A stretch of DNA of 64,000 nt from CADCWK01 sp035944555 (GTDB taxonomy: Bacteria > Chloroflexota > Chloroflexia > Thermomicrobiales > UBA6265): positions 1 through 64,000 of the forward strand of contig DASZAY010000022.1 in the NCBI GenBank assembly GCA_035944555.1, given 5' to 3'. The notes under the pieces were generated by a model. The model was not told where the DNA came from. It did no database searches and worked only from the letters and a program-made list of their open reading frames with translations. Positions within the stretch are counted from its first letter, which is position 1. Every line of letters begins with the position of its first letter. The translations under genes were made by a program, and so were the position numbers. Of this stretch, positions 26,097-35,848 are shown one piece after another.

Positions 26097-26570
26097 TTAG
26101 TCGTGTCCGGGCGCGTTGCACTGGGACCCGGCCTGCTGCGGGTCACGGCAGTTGCCGCGCCGCTCATAGGTGCCGGTGGCCACTTCGGTCCCGGTCGCGT
26201 CCCGCACGACCGCCGCGACGAAGCCCGGCAGAGCGATGTCCTGGGCCGCGCAGCTGAAGGTGCCCTGTGCGTTCGCTTCGCCGGAGCAGACCCTGGTCTC
26301 GCCGCCGCCAGCGGTGGCGGGGGCGCGCACGAGGAAGGTATAGGTGGCACCCGGCACGAGACCGGTGACGGACACCTTGCCGTTGAAGGTCCCGGTGCCC
26401 TCACGGTAGTTGACGATCGACTGCCCGCTGGCGTCGGCCTCGCCACCGGTTCCCGTCAGAGACGCCTTGTTGTTGCCATTGTGCGCGGCCGAGACGGTAC
26501 CGACCGTGCCGAGGAGCACCGCCAGCAAGAGGGCCACGGCTCCGATGGAGCGGACGAGAGACTGGAGCAT
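26097..26570 (-). CDS. Small secreted protein, function unknown
   Basis: 157 residues. Cleavable signal peptide (LVRSIGAVALLLAVLLGTVG, then SAAHNGNN). The mature domain has repeated beta strands (GTGTFNGKVSVTGLVPGATY, TFLVRAPATAGGGETRVCSG) and four cysteines in two pairs (VCSGEANAQGTFSC and NCRDPQQAGSQC) that could form disulfides outside the cell. AAGGATCC precedes ATG 26570; the open frame further upstream lacks a ribosome site. I recognise no family. The end of the gene faces the hairpin at 26007-26044. Confidence 0.65.
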   Translation of the reverse strand: MLQSLVRSIGAVALLLAVLLGTVGTVSAAHNGNNKASLTGTGGEADASGQSIVNYREGTGTFNGKVSVTGLVPGATYTFLVRAPATAGGGETRVCSGEANAQGTFSCAAQDIALPGFVAAVVRDATGTEVATGTYERRGNCRDPQQAGSQCNAPGHD

Positions 26571-27087
26571 GAACGGATCCTTGTCACTACGGGTATCCCA
26601 CAGCGGGACGCCGGCGCCGGAGAGCAACCCGAAGGTGGCGGCATTGCCACTCGCTGTTGCTTGGTACGCAGTGACAGGGCGACCGGATCACTCCGGATGG
26701 AACGTGACACCCAGGGAGAGGCTCGCCATCCGCACCTGGTCGCCGGGGAGAAGCTCGCCCGGCTCGCGATCACGTGCACGACCGAGTCCCCACGCCGTCG
26801 AGGGGTGACCCGGGCTGGAGACGAGCACAGAGATCATCGGACCAGGCGGAGCGATCCTCTCAGCACGGTGTTAAGGTGTCCGGGATGGGCAGCCGATCGC
26901 GGCCGCCGGACTGCCAGCGGTAACACCGGCAACCGCATATGGCCACCTTACGTGGCTTGGCCCGCCAATCTCCTTTGGGGTCGAACCAGCCCCCGGTTCA
27001 ACCCTCATACAATCCTGGTATCAATTCAGTATCAAGCTTGGTCTTCACTCGTAAACCGTAGCGAAACCCCATGGTTTGATGCGTTTT

Positions 27088-27138
27088 TGTGTTCACTAAT
27101 TGCTTATGAATTGGGGTCAATATCCGCTCAAGAAGTAG
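27088..27138 (+). repeat. Dispersed 51-nt coding-like repeat, copy B
   Basis: Nine differences from copy A in 51 positions, eight of them at codon third positions. Reads CVH, stop, LLMNWGQYPLKK, then TAG at the same end as copy A. The TAC-to-TAA change breaks the frame, so this copy no longer encodes the whole motif. Confidence 0.7.
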
Positions 27139-27294
27139 CGTTCATCCTTTATCCCTGCCAGTCCGGGTTGGCTTGGTCGTGCCACCCGCCGGCCTCCCAT
27201 CAGGGGGAGCGATTGGTCATTCCCCGGGTCGTTGTCATCCGAACCCGGCTCGCAGTCGAGGCAGTACGACGTTGCGGTGAAGAGACAAAGAGAG

Positions 27295-27325
27295 AGGCGA
27301 GCACCTTGGTAGCGGGTGCTCGCCT
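27295..27325. terminator. Hairpin, possible terminator
   Basis: Inverted repeat AGGCGAGCACC (27295-27305) and GGTGCTCGCCT (27315-27325), an 11-bp stem with a nine-base loop. No intact gene ends next to it, so its partner may be a decayed gene. Confidence 0.5.
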
Positions 27326-28371
27326 TGATGTCTATGGCGACCTGATCGGGGAGCTTCGTCGATTCCGATTCCCCACCTGATCGCTCGCGTGAACTGGGAT
27401 GCCGGGTAATCACGACGCACCGGAAGGCGCACTGTGACAGAGGCGATCTGACCTGACCGGCTTTCCCTACAACTCCTGGGCGGCCATCCGGCCATACGGG
27501 ATTCCGTAGCGTTCGTCAGCGTACTCTGGGTTTCCCGGATCACGGCACGCTCCTCCAGCCATACGGTTGGGATAGGCCTCTCTTCGGCCGGAAACGGGCT
27601 GACCTGAGGCGTCCGAGGTTCCCGAGGTGAGACACCGTCGCGGCACGTGGTCGCCCATGGCGAGCAGGAACCCGCGTTGGGATGACCACTCCGAACCGGG
27701 GCCATCGTCTTCACTGGGGCGCAATTACCCAAATCGCCGAGAGGGACAGCTTCCGTCCCATGGACATGTCGGAGGTCTACGAGTTGAAACGGCGTAATGC
27801 TGCCGGGACGACGCTCGCCTACGCCAACCGACCCTTCCGTGAGGATCACACGCCGCCGGCCCCTAATCCCTGGAGATCCCTGACTTCCGACCGATCCCAC
27901 CCAGCGCCGTCCTACCGACCGGCATTGAGGACAAGTTAACGACCTGCCTCACCGGGCCGTGATTAAAGCGCACAGCCGTCCCTATGGCACCGCGGTCCCA
28001 TAGACTGTCCTCGATGCCTTGGTCGATCCGTCCCGGGAGTCACTCCACTGATCGAGACGAGACCACGGCCGATGGACCGGCCGAATCCCTTCACTGGATA
28101 GTATTCGGATGCCGGACCCAGGTGATCCTATGGCCTGTAGCGAGGACACAGCATGGCTAGAGCCAGCGATGACCACGTCCCTCAGAACACCTTACGTCCC
28201 GTCCGCTGCTACCGCGGTAGCAGTGTCGATTGATCATCAGCGACTGAGCTACAAGCGTCACGAGGACCTGGAATTGTGCTTCGAGCATGCAAGAGCCGTT
28301 ATTCTCGCGGTTGAGTCGAAACCTGACGCCATTTCACCTGTCTGCACATTGGCCCAGGTCCTGAACCCGGT

Positions 28372-29472
28372 TCAGTGGGCGATCCCCGTTCGCTCTCCCA
28401 GGAACGTCATCATGTCGCTGAACGCCGTCTGTCCGTCGGCGTTATCCAGGTTGAACTGGTATTCGTGTGGCAGGCTGGGGACATGGTCGGACGGGAAGAA
28501 CAGCGTCTGAACCGGGACGCCGTTGCTCTGCAGAACAGATGCGAGTGCCTGCGATTGCGGCTCGGTCAACGGGTCGCCGTTTCCCCCGCTGATGAACGTC
28601 GGGGGGAACGCTCCGGTGACATGCTGGATGGTCGACATCTGCGCGAGATCTGGCCCGTCGCCGTCCCGCTCCCCCGTATAGGCCCAAACGGAAATCTGTG
28701 TCCCCCACTCAAGGAGTCGCACCATCGGTGTCCGATCCGCAGCGAGATCACCGATGTCGTGATCGAGGAACGCGCCCATATCATAGATGCCGCAATAGAG
28801 AATCACCCCGCGGAGCTGCTCCGGAGCAATGGCTGGTGTGATCCCAAGCTCGTTTGCGAAGGCGGGGTTGGTGATCATCGCCGCGACCTGGCTGGTCAAC
28901 TGGGCCCCAGCCGAGTCGCCCGCCATGACGATCCGGGTTGGGTCGGCATGGTATCGACCCGCCTGCTGCTGAATGAATGCGAGCGCATCGTTGATCTGGT
29001 GGACCGGTCGGGGGTACTGGTGTTCGGGGCTGATCGAGTAATCCAGTGAGATGACGGTGTACCCAGCCGAGGCGATCAGCATGAGATACGGCGCCGCGTC
29101 ATCCTTGTGTCCTGACAGCCATGCTCCCCCATGAGTCCAGACCAACGTTGGCAATGCTTCTCCGCCCTGCCCGGCGGACTCCGGGAAGTACACGTCGAGC
29201 CGGGCATCCTCGTCGCCGGCCCGGTACTGCTCGTTCAGGATTGAGGCCACCCCGTCAGGGGCATGCTTCTCCATCTGCTCGCGGACGTTGTCAGCACCAT
29301 CCTCAAAGACGTGACGGATCAGGAGTGCTCCGGGCCACGGGCTCAGGTTGAACGCCAGAAGTGCCGCAACCACGATTGTTGCGACTGTGCCGACTGGAAC
29401 CAGGAAGCGCTTCCGCCGAAACCATCGCCGGCGGGTAGAGGTGCCGACACGGGGTCGTCGGGCACTGTTCAT
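28372..29472 (-). CDS. Alpha/beta hydrolase, membrane-anchored esterase (HSL-like)
   Basis: 366 residues. Basic N-terminus then one membrane span at about 25-47 (FLVPVGTVATIVVAALLAFN), so the catalytic domain should face outside. The oxyanion motif is THGGAW, the nucleophile elbow GDSAGA, with acid and histidine later (NGDPLTEP and SDHVPSLPHEY). This layout is typical of hormone-sensitive-lipase-like carboxylesterases acting on short acyl esters. It lies 160 nt downstream of nothing related: the aquaporin gene upstream ends at 29630, so co-transcription is possible but the functional link is unclear. Confidence 0.85.
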   Translation of the reverse strand: MNSARRPRVGTSTRRRWFRRKRFLVPVGTVATIVVAALLAFNLSPWPGALLIRHVFEDGADNVREQMEKHAPDGVASILNEQYRAGDEDARLDVYFPESAGQGGEALPTLVWTHGGAWLSGHKDDAAPYLMLIASAGYTVISLDYSISPEHQYPRPVHQINDALAFIQQQAGRYHADPTRIVMAGDSAGAQLTSQVAAMITNPAFANELGITPAIAPEQLRGVILYCGIYDMGAFLDHDIGDLAADRTPMVRLLEWGTQISVWAYTGERDGDGPDLAQMSTIQHVTGAFPPTFISGGNGDPLTEPQSQALASVLQSNGVPVQTLFFPSDHVPSLPHEYQFNLDNADGQTAFSDMMTFLGERTGIAH

Positions 29473-29629
29473 GTCGTGAAATCCTCAGGTGTGACCCTTC
29501 GACCGTTCGGGCCTTGGATAGGACCGAAGGTCCTACTCTGCCAGCACGCCAACCATGCCTGCGTTCAAGCTGATTTCACTGCGACCTGCTCCCGGTTCAG
29601 TACGCCTCATCACTTCCTCTGATCAGTCG

Positions 29630-30364
29630 TCAGCGCACCGACGACTGATCAGCTCGATGGACTTCTGTCGTGGTGCCTTCAGCAACCGAGATCTCGCTCG
29701 CTTCTGCGCCGCGGATCAGCTGATAAGCCATCGCACCGATGACTCCACCGACAAGCGGAGCGACAAGGTAGATCCACAGGTCGCCCATTTCGCCTGACAT
29801 GACAGCGGGACCGATCGACCGAGCCGGGTTGACCGACCCTCCCGAGATTGGTCCAGCGACGAGAATGTTCAGGACAACAGCCCCGCCGATCGCAAGTCCG
29901 GCCGCCGCCGCCGGTGCCCGCTTGTCCGTTGCGACGCCACAGACGACAAAGACCAGCACCGCCGTCATGACCAACTCGACGACGAGCGCGTCGGCTGTCG
30001 TCTGTGTCGGCATGGTCGTTCCGAGGTGCGCCACGTTGTCGAATGTCAGACGCAGCACCGCTGCGGCAATGAGCGCACCGACGACCTGTGCCACCCAGTA
30101 GGGGAGGAGCTCTGCAGCCGGGAAGCGACGGGTGATGACAAGACCCAGCGAGACCGCCGGGTTGACGTGGGCCCCGGAAATGTGGCCGATCGCGTAGACG
30201 ATGACCATCAATGCGAAGCCAAAGGCGAACGCGATGCTGATCAGTCCACTTGCTCCGTCCGCGTTCACGGTATTGGTGACGACCGCTCCACAGCCAATGA
30301 AGACGAGCAGGAACGTGCCAATGAGTTCGGCGGCCAGCCGACGTGCCAGGTCCTCCGTGACCAC
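29630..30364 (-). CDS. Aquaporin / MIP family channel
   Basis: About 244 residues, six membrane segments and two half-helices. Both pore motifs are intact: SGAHVNPAVSL and GGSVNPARSIGPA. The N-terminus ELIGTFLLVFIGCGAV is typical. The family conducts water, and some members glycerol or other small solutes; the second motif context (NPARSIGPA) is more aquaporin- than GlpF-like. I chose the GTG at 30364 because GGGAGG lies six bases upstream; the frame is also open to 30427, giving 21 extra residues without a ribosome site. Confidence 0.9.
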   Translation of the reverse strand: MVTEDLARRLAAELIGTFLLVFIGCGAVVTNTVNADGASGLISIAFAFGFALMVIVYAIGHISGAHVNPAVSLGLVITRRFPAAELLPYWVAQVVGALIAAAVLRLTFDNVAHLGTTMPTQTTADALVVELVMTAVLVFVVCGVATDKRAPAAAAGLAIGGAVVLNILVAGPISGGSVNPARSIGPAVMSGEMGDLWIYLVAPLVGGVIGAMAYQLIRGAEASEISVAEGTTTEVHRADQSSVR

Positions 30365-30971
30365 AATTCCCTCCCAGCCTGCTGACGCAGAACCGGCCAG
30401 ACTGAAGATATTGGTTAGCGAGGGCAAAGGTATCGTCTGGACGGAGGAAGCAATACGTGACCAACGTCACAATTCGTATGCATGACTACAACAGCGGGAG
30501 GCTAGGAACTTCGGCGGGCTACCCTAGGCGATGCGTCGGTGCGCCATGTGCCATTCCGGGCCGGGAACCCTAACGGAATATCGGCTCCTGTCCCGTGTTT
30601 CTGCCTGTACATGCTAATGGACCGAGGCCAGGACTCGATCGAGGAGCGGCGGCTCGGCGTTCAAGGGGTCCCTCCTCGCCGACGGACGGGCATCGACTCG
30701 TGCTTCTGGAGACACACTCCAGACCAAGGCCATGCCAGTGAGCGGCGCCTCTCCGGTCTTCTGCGGAAGGTGTCGACGTACTGGGAATATCGCTGCCGGC
30801 CAACGCACCAATGGCTCCCCCCGTCGCTCGCCGGCTATCGCCTGGCAGACCAGGACCTGCAGACCAGCAAGGAATGGTTTCACCGGAAATCGGCAAGGGC
30901 GGCGAGTCGAGTGGATCGCGAAACACGTAGACAGCGATCCTCGTCTGGGCTTCTGACCGGGTGTCTACCGA
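30365..30971. other. Intergenic region containing a weak repeat copy
   Basis: No gene is supported. It contains repeat copy D (30599-30649) and the upstream region of the aquaporin gene. The 3-prime end of the multi-PAS kinase gene follows on the minus strand. Confidence 0.4.
30599..30649 (+). repeat. Dispersed coding-like repeat, copy D (diverged)
   Basis: In frame: FCLYMLMDRGQDSIEER, aligning with CVYYLIMNRGHNPLKNK of copy C. Only about half the positions match, with the M-[ND]-R-G-[HQ]-[ND] core kept. Probably related, lower certainty than copies A to C. Confidence 0.4.
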
Positions 30972-33704
30972 TCAAACCGCAGGTGTACCAGAATGCAGGG
31001 ACAGCGTCTGAGCTCCGGATGGCAGCCACAACTTCATCGTCGTGCCCTGTCCCTCTCCAGCGCTCTCCGCCCAGAGTCGTCCACCGTGCGCTTCCGCGAT
31101 CTCCTTGCAGATATACAGCCCGAGTCCCATGCCCGGGATCGTGCTCGCTTCCGCATTGGTCGCCCGCCGGAACGGTTCGAAGATGGTCTCCAGCGCCTCA
31201 GCCGGCAGACCGATCCCCTCGTCCCGCACCTGCAGTGTCACGCCCTCGTCGTCACGGGTCAGGGACACCCGGACCTGTCCACCACCCGGTGAATACTTGA
31301 GCCCGTTCTCGACGAGGTTGACCACTATCTGCCGGATCCGGTCCCGCTCCATCAGCACCGGAGGACCGGGCTCCAGCGACAGCGCGATCCTCGACCCCTT
31401 CAATCCACGCCAATGCTGATCGATCGTGTCACGGACGAGCTGAGCCAGGTCTGTCGGCTCGGCCCGCCGTTCGATCTGTCCCGACTCGCTGGCATGGAGT
31501 CGCGCGACATCGAAGAGATCGGTAACCATCGTCTCGAGGCGCTCGGTCGCCTGGGTGAGCGACTCCACGTACCGTCCCAGGCGTTCCGGCGTCAGGGTCC
31601 CGCGATGGATCGAACGGGCCAGCAGGTTGGCCGTCCCCTTGAGGCCGGTGATCGGCGTTCGGAGCTCGTGGGCACCAATCGACAGGAATCGGTCCCGCGC
31701 CGCGACGGCCCGCTCCGCCATGGTCTTGGCCTGCTCGAGATCGTGTTCCACCTGCTTGCGCAGGGTGATGTCCTGGAACAGCACTGCGACCCGGTTCTGC
31801 TCGGGATCGTCCACGCGGTAGGCGTACACGTCGTACCATCGCTTGAGTGCCGCCGCCTCGTTCTCGAATCGCTCCGGCTCGTCGCTCCGCGCCACTCGAC
31901 CGTAAATTTCGAACCAGTGCTCCTCGTGGCCGGGAACGAGATCACGGACCCGGCGCCCGATGACGTCCTTGAGGCCGGTATTGCGCTCGAAGGCCGGGTT
32001 GGCCTCAAGGATCACGTAGTCGACCGGGCGATCCTCTGCGTTGAACAACACCTGAACGACGCAGAACCCCTGGTCCATGGACTCGATGAGGGTGCGGTAG
32101 CGGGACTCGCTGGCTTGCAGGGCTTCCTCGGCCTGCCGGCGTCCGGTGAGATCACGACTGATCTTGGTGAACCCGACCAGGTCCCCGGCATCGTCGTGGA
32201 TGGCCGTGATGATCTCGTTGGCCCAGAACCGCTCGCCGCCCTTGCGGATACGCCAGCCCTCCCGCTCGGCACGGCCGGTCTCGATCGCCTGGCGGATCTC
32301 CCGCTCGACCGTGCCCGCCGCGATATCCTCCGGCGGCGAAAAGATGGCGACGGACCGACCGAGGACCTCCTCGGCGCGGTACCCCTTCACCCGCTGGGCA
32401 CCAGCCGTCCACTCGGTGATGATCCCGGCGTGGTCCAGCAGGAAGATCGCGTAGTCCGGCAGATTCGCCACGAGCGTCCGAAACCGCTCCTCGCTCTCAC
32501 GCAGCGCCTGCTCCGCCCGGTGCCGCTCGGTCACGTCCTGGCCGATCTTGAGGAACCCCTGCAGGGTACCGTCCGCGTCCCGCAGCGCGGTCGTCACCCC
32601 GTCGATGAAGACACGAGAGCCGTCCTTGCGGAGATGCCACCGGACGTTCGGCGAGGACCCGTTACGGGCGGCCTCCCGCGTCTCGTGAGCCGGTTGATCA
32701 GCCTCGCGGTCCTCGGGGGTGAAGGTCATCGCGGCGGGCTGTCCACGCGCCTCGTCGGCGGTCCAGCCGAAAACCGCTTTTGCTCCCGGGAACCAGTCGG
32801 TGATCAAGTCCTCCGGGTCCGTCACGAAGATGGCGTACCCCTGGGCGTTCTCGACGATCAGACGCAGGCGCTCCTCGCTGTCCCGCAGGGCTTCCTCGGT
32901 GCGCTTGCGGTCGGTGACGTCGACGACGCTGCCGAGCACCCGGACGACCGTACGAGATGCGGCGTCGTCGGAGAAGATCGTCTGTCCCGTAAACCGAACC
33001 CAGCGTTCGCGACCATCGGCCCCCCGCCAGCGGACCTCCTCCGCCAGGCGTCCCATCCCGGCCGGGTCAAGCATGGCCTTCACGGCAACTGCGTAGCGCT
33101 CCCGATCGTCCGGGTGAATGTACTGGTCGAGCGCCACGCCGAGCGAGAACTCGTCACCCGCCCCATGGCCGAGGATCGCCCGGACCCGTGCGTCCGCGTT
33201 GGTTCGGTCCGTCTGTGGGTCCCAGACATAGACGCCCGTCTCGGCCGAATCCAGTGTCAGCCGCAACTGCTCTTCGCGCTCGCGCAGCGACTTCTCCATG
33301 GCGACCCGGTCCGTGATGTCCCGGATCGTCGAGATCAACGCCGTTCGCACGCCATCCTCGACGATAAAATTGGCCCGCGACTCGACTACGCGCTCGGTCC
33401 CATCGCTGCGTCGAATGTGCGCTTCGTAAATACCCGGCGAGTTCGGTCCGGTGAATACCTCCTGGTGCTGCTCCACGGCCCGGGCTCGCTGCTCTTCCGG
33501 GAAGATGATGGCGAAGCTCTGTCCGACCACCTCGTCGTGGTTGTACCCGTACAGCTCCAGGTAAGCCGGATTCGCGGCGAGGACCGTGCCATCCCGGCTG
33601 GAAACAGCGATCGCGTCGGACGTGCCCTCCCAGATCGCTCGCAACCAGACCGGTAGCTCGTCGATCCCTGATGCGTCCCGGCTTGTCTGGTCGTAATGAA
33701 TCAT
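30972..33704 (-). CDS. Soluble histidine kinase with five PAS domains
   Basis: 910 residues, no membrane segment. Tandem PAS domains at roughly 20-135, 145-265, 275-395, 405-525 and 530-650, several ending in the typical DITDR / DVTDRK / DVTER / DLTGR / DITLRK hinge. The phosphoacceptor His679 lies in FLSIGAHELRTPITGLKG. The ATPase domain has VVNLVENGLKYSP (N), VRDEGIGLP (G1), FEPFRR (F) and GMGLGLYI (G2). It senses several intracellular cues, possibly redox, ligand or light through PAS pockets, but no heme or flavin signature is evident. No response regulator is adjacent, so it is an orphan kinase. The upstream neighbour is divergent. Confidence 0.92.
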   Translation of the reverse strand: MIHYDQTSRDASGIDELPVWLRAIWEGTSDAIAVSSRDGTVLAANPAYLELYGYNHDEVVGQSFAIIFPEEQRARAVEQHQEVFTGPNSPGIYEAHIRRSDGTERVVESRANFIVEDGVRTALISTIRDITDRVAMEKSLREREEQLRLTLDSAETGVYVWDPQTDRTNADARVRAILGHGAGDEFSLGVALDQYIHPDDRERYAVAVKAMLDPAGMGRLAEEVRWRGADGRERWVRFTGQTIFSDDAASRTVVRVLGSVVDVTDRKRTEEALRDSEERLRLIVENAQGYAIFVTDPEDLITDWFPGAKAVFGWTADEARGQPAAMTFTPEDREADQPAHETREAARNGSSPNVRWHLRKDGSRVFIDGVTTALRDADGTLQGFLKIGQDVTERHRAEQALRESEERFRTLVANLPDYAIFLLDHAGIITEWTAGAQRVKGYRAEEVLGRSVAIFSPPEDIAAGTVEREIRQAIETGRAEREGWRIRKGGERFWANEIITAIHDDAGDLVGFTKISRDLTGRRQAEEALQASESRYRTLIESMDQGFCVVQVLFNAEDRPVDYVILEANPAFERNTGLKDVIGRRVRDLVPGHEEHWFEIYGRVARSDEPERFENEAAALKRWYDVYAYRVDDPEQNRVAVLFQDITLRKQVEHDLEQAKTMAERAVAARDRFLSIGAHELRTPITGLKGTANLLARSIHRGTLTPERLGRYVESLTQATERLETMVTDLFDVARLHASESGQIERRAEPTDLAQLVRDTIDQHWRGLKGSRIALSLEPGPPVLMERDRIRQIVVNLVENGLKYSPGGGQVRVSLTRDDEGVTLQVRDEGIGLPAEALETIFEPFRRATNAEASTIPGMGLGLYICKEIAEAHGGRLWAESAGEGQGTTMKLWLPSGAQTLSLHSGTPAV

Positions 33705-34350
33705 CGTGGGCTCCGCGCGAAGGTCAGCATTGGGACAATCAATTTCACTATCAAGTCGGATGACATTCTAGCCGAGTAGTTCCTCAGTTCCGGCTGACCA
33801 ACCGACTCCCGCCAGAATCACCGTCACCGGAATCGCATGGGTAGCGGCAACGACACCAGGAGCATGGGTCCTGCGATGGGACCAGTACTACCAGGCCGCC
33901 CGGGATGAGGGAGTAAGACATCACGACACGGTGCCCGCGTCGCGAGACGATGAAGCAGGTCGCTATCGGCACCAATTGCCAAAGGGCGCAGTGCCCGGAC
34001 GGCGACATCGTGGAGACGCCCTCACGACTCAACCGGATGAACCGGGGCCACAGCCCGCCTGGCAATGACGCCAGCAGAACGCGCTCAGATCGGAGCCGGC
34101 GCAAGGGTATCCCCGATCCCACGCCGGCAGCCACACCCCCAGGTGACGTGCGAGTCTGCCCGGCGTCTGCCATCATGTCGTGGAACGTTCTGTCGGCTGC
34201 CATATCATCATTCCGGCCAACGACGGCCGTTGTTCCTAACAGACCAACGGACATCACCAGGCAGCCAACGCGAGCGTCGACCTGACGGTTCGTCGTACCC
34301 CGGTTCTCAGCAGAAGATCATGGGCGTCGATCTCGAAAAGTGAGGTAGTC
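33705..34350. other. Divergent intergenic region before the sugar ABC operon
   Basis: About 650 bp between the kinase (minus) and the solute-binding protein gene (plus). No gene is supported. It includes a weak repeat copy E (34025-34069) and should include the promoter of the ABC operon; no clear operator palindrome was found. Confidence 0.4.
34025..34069 (+). repeat. Dispersed coding-like repeat, copy E (weak)
   Basis: Reads RLNRMNRGHSPPGND in frame, keeping the MNRGH core of copy C. Only the central 20 or so bases are convincingly similar (ATGAACCGGGGCCAC), so it could be chance. Confidence 0.3.
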
Positions 34351-35700
34351 ATGTCCCGATCATCGTCCGGTCAGTCCTGGTCGTCCCGCCGCCTCGATCG
34401 CCGCCGGCTGGCTGGCGCCGCTGGCTTGTCGCTCGGCGCGCTCGGCGCGCTCCCCCTGATCGCATCAGCGCAGGACGCTACCCCTGGGAGCGGCACTCCG
34501 GCCGCGCCACTGGTGCCGGAGATTACTCCCTATGGTGGGGAAGAGGCGACACTCACCTACGGGTTCTGGGATACCGCGCAGGAGCCGGCGATCGATGAGC
34601 AGATCGCGGCCTTCAACGCCGTCTACCCCAACATCACGATCGAGAAGCAGATCGTCCCTTGGGCCAACTACTGGACCCAGCTCCAGACCGCCGTCAGTGG
34701 TGGCGCGGCGTTCGATGTCTTCTGGATGAACGCCACGAGCTTTCCGCCGTACGCCGCGGCCGGTTCGCTGCTGCCGATCAACCAGATCATCGGCGGGGAT
34801 GGCATCGCGGTCGACCGCCTCCCGCAGACCCTCGTCGAGCCGTATGCCGCCGGGGGCATCCAGTACGGCGTCCCCCGCGACTTCGACGCGATCGCCATCT
34901 ACTACAACAAGACGCTGTTCGACGATGCCGGCGTCGCCTACCCGACCGCCGAGTGGACGTGGGACGACTTCCGGGCCGCCGCCGAGCAGTTGACCAACAC
35001 GGACGCCGGGATCTGGGGGGTCGGGCTGCAGACCAGTTTCCAGGAGACCTGGATCAACTTCGTCTATCAGAACGATGGCCAGCTCCTGAGTGACGATCTC
35101 TCGGAGGTCGTCCTCAACCAGCCGGCCGGCGACGAGGCCATCCAGTACATCACCCGGTTCTTCACCGACGGGCTGACGCCATCGATCGCCATCCAGCAGT
35201 CCAACCCGGTGGCCGACACCCTCTTCCCCGCGGGCCAGGTCGCCTTCATGCCGGGAGGGTCCTTCAGGGCGGGGACCTACGGCGCGCTCGACCTCAACCT
35301 GGGTGTGGCGCCGCTCCCGCGCAAGGTCCGGCAGGCCACGGTCACGGCAGGCGTGGCCAATGTCATCTGGAGCGGCACCAGCAACCCGGGCGCCGCGCTG
35401 GAGTGGGTGAAGTACCTTCACGGCGACGAGGCCGAGCAGATCCTCGGGGCAAGCGGCTCGACGATCCCGGCGCTGGCGGGCACCCAGCAGGGCTGGGTCG
35501 AATCGGTCCCCAACCTCGACCTCCAGGTCTTCGTCGACGCCGCCCAGAACTACGGCTTCGGCTTCGACTGGCCGCAGGGTGTCGGGGACTGGCTCACCGC
35601 GGTCCAGGATGTCCTGGTCGACGGCTGGGCCGGGAACATCCCCGTTGAGGAGATCTCGACGCGGGCGACGGAGGCCGGGAACGCCATTCTCCGGGCCTGA
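34351..35700 (+). CDS. ABC transporter substrate-binding protein, family 1 (sugar type)
   Basis: 449 residues. Tat-type signal (LDRRRLAGAAGLSLGALGAL then ASAQDATPGSGTP), exported and probably tethered or trapped at the cell surface. The mature domain follows the maltose/oligosaccharide-binding pattern: LTYGFWDTAQEPAIDEQIAA, FDVFWMN, YGVPRDFDAIAIYYNKTLFD, GQVAFMPGGSF. It binds an unidentified carbohydrate and delivers it to the two permeases encoded next (35849 and 36763). No ATPase gene is in the operon; many such importers use a shared MsmK-like ATPase from elsewhere in the genome. Confidence 0.9.
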   Translation: MSRSSSGQSWSSRRLDRRRLAGAAGLSLGALGALPLIASAQDATPGSGTPAAPLVPEITPYGGEEATLTYGFWDTAQEPAIDEQIAAFNAVYPNITIEKQIVPWANYWTQLQTAVSGGAAFDVFWMNATSFPPYAAAGSLLPINQIIGGDGIAVDRLPQTLVEPYAAGGIQYGVPRDFDAIAIYYNKTLFDDAGVAYPTAEWTWDDFRAAAEQLTNTDAGIWGVGLQTSFQETWINFVYQNDGQLLSDDLSEVVLNQPAGDEAIQYITRFFTDGLTPSIAIQQSNPVADTLFPAGQVAFMPGGSFRAGTYGALDLNLGVAPLPRKVRQATVTAGVANVIWSGTSNPGAALEWVKYLHGDEAEQILGASGSTIPALAGTQQGWVESVPNLDLQVFVDAAQNYGFGFDWPQGVGDWLTAVQDVLVDGWAGNIPVEEISTRATEAGNAILRA

Positions 35701-35848
35701 CTATCAACCAATCGATCCATCGGCCGGCGGGTATCCTTCAGGGTATCCGCCGCTTCCGTCATGGGACGGGCGGAGTGGATGCGGCGTAGCTCCCACTCCA
35801 CGATGCTGATCGGCCTCTGCGACCCCCACCCCTACCTTGGATGCCGCG

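Larger units (their letters stand above)
26571..28371. other. Long gene-poor region with one repeat copy and a hairpin
   Basis: About 1.8 kb without a gene I would defend. It holds repeat copy B (27088-27138) and a hairpin (27295-27325). A minus-strand frame ending at 27467 has a plausible protein-like tail (RDPGNPEYADERYGIPYGRM then AAQEL) but no good start, so it may be the end of a decayed gene. Parts near 27000-27100 are AT-rich relative to the rest. Confidence 0.4.

Noticed and set aside
31413..33656. Long plus-strand open frame opposite the five-PAS kinase
   Set aside because: Antisense shadow; the minus strand encodes an unmistakable PAS/histidine kinase with all motifs.
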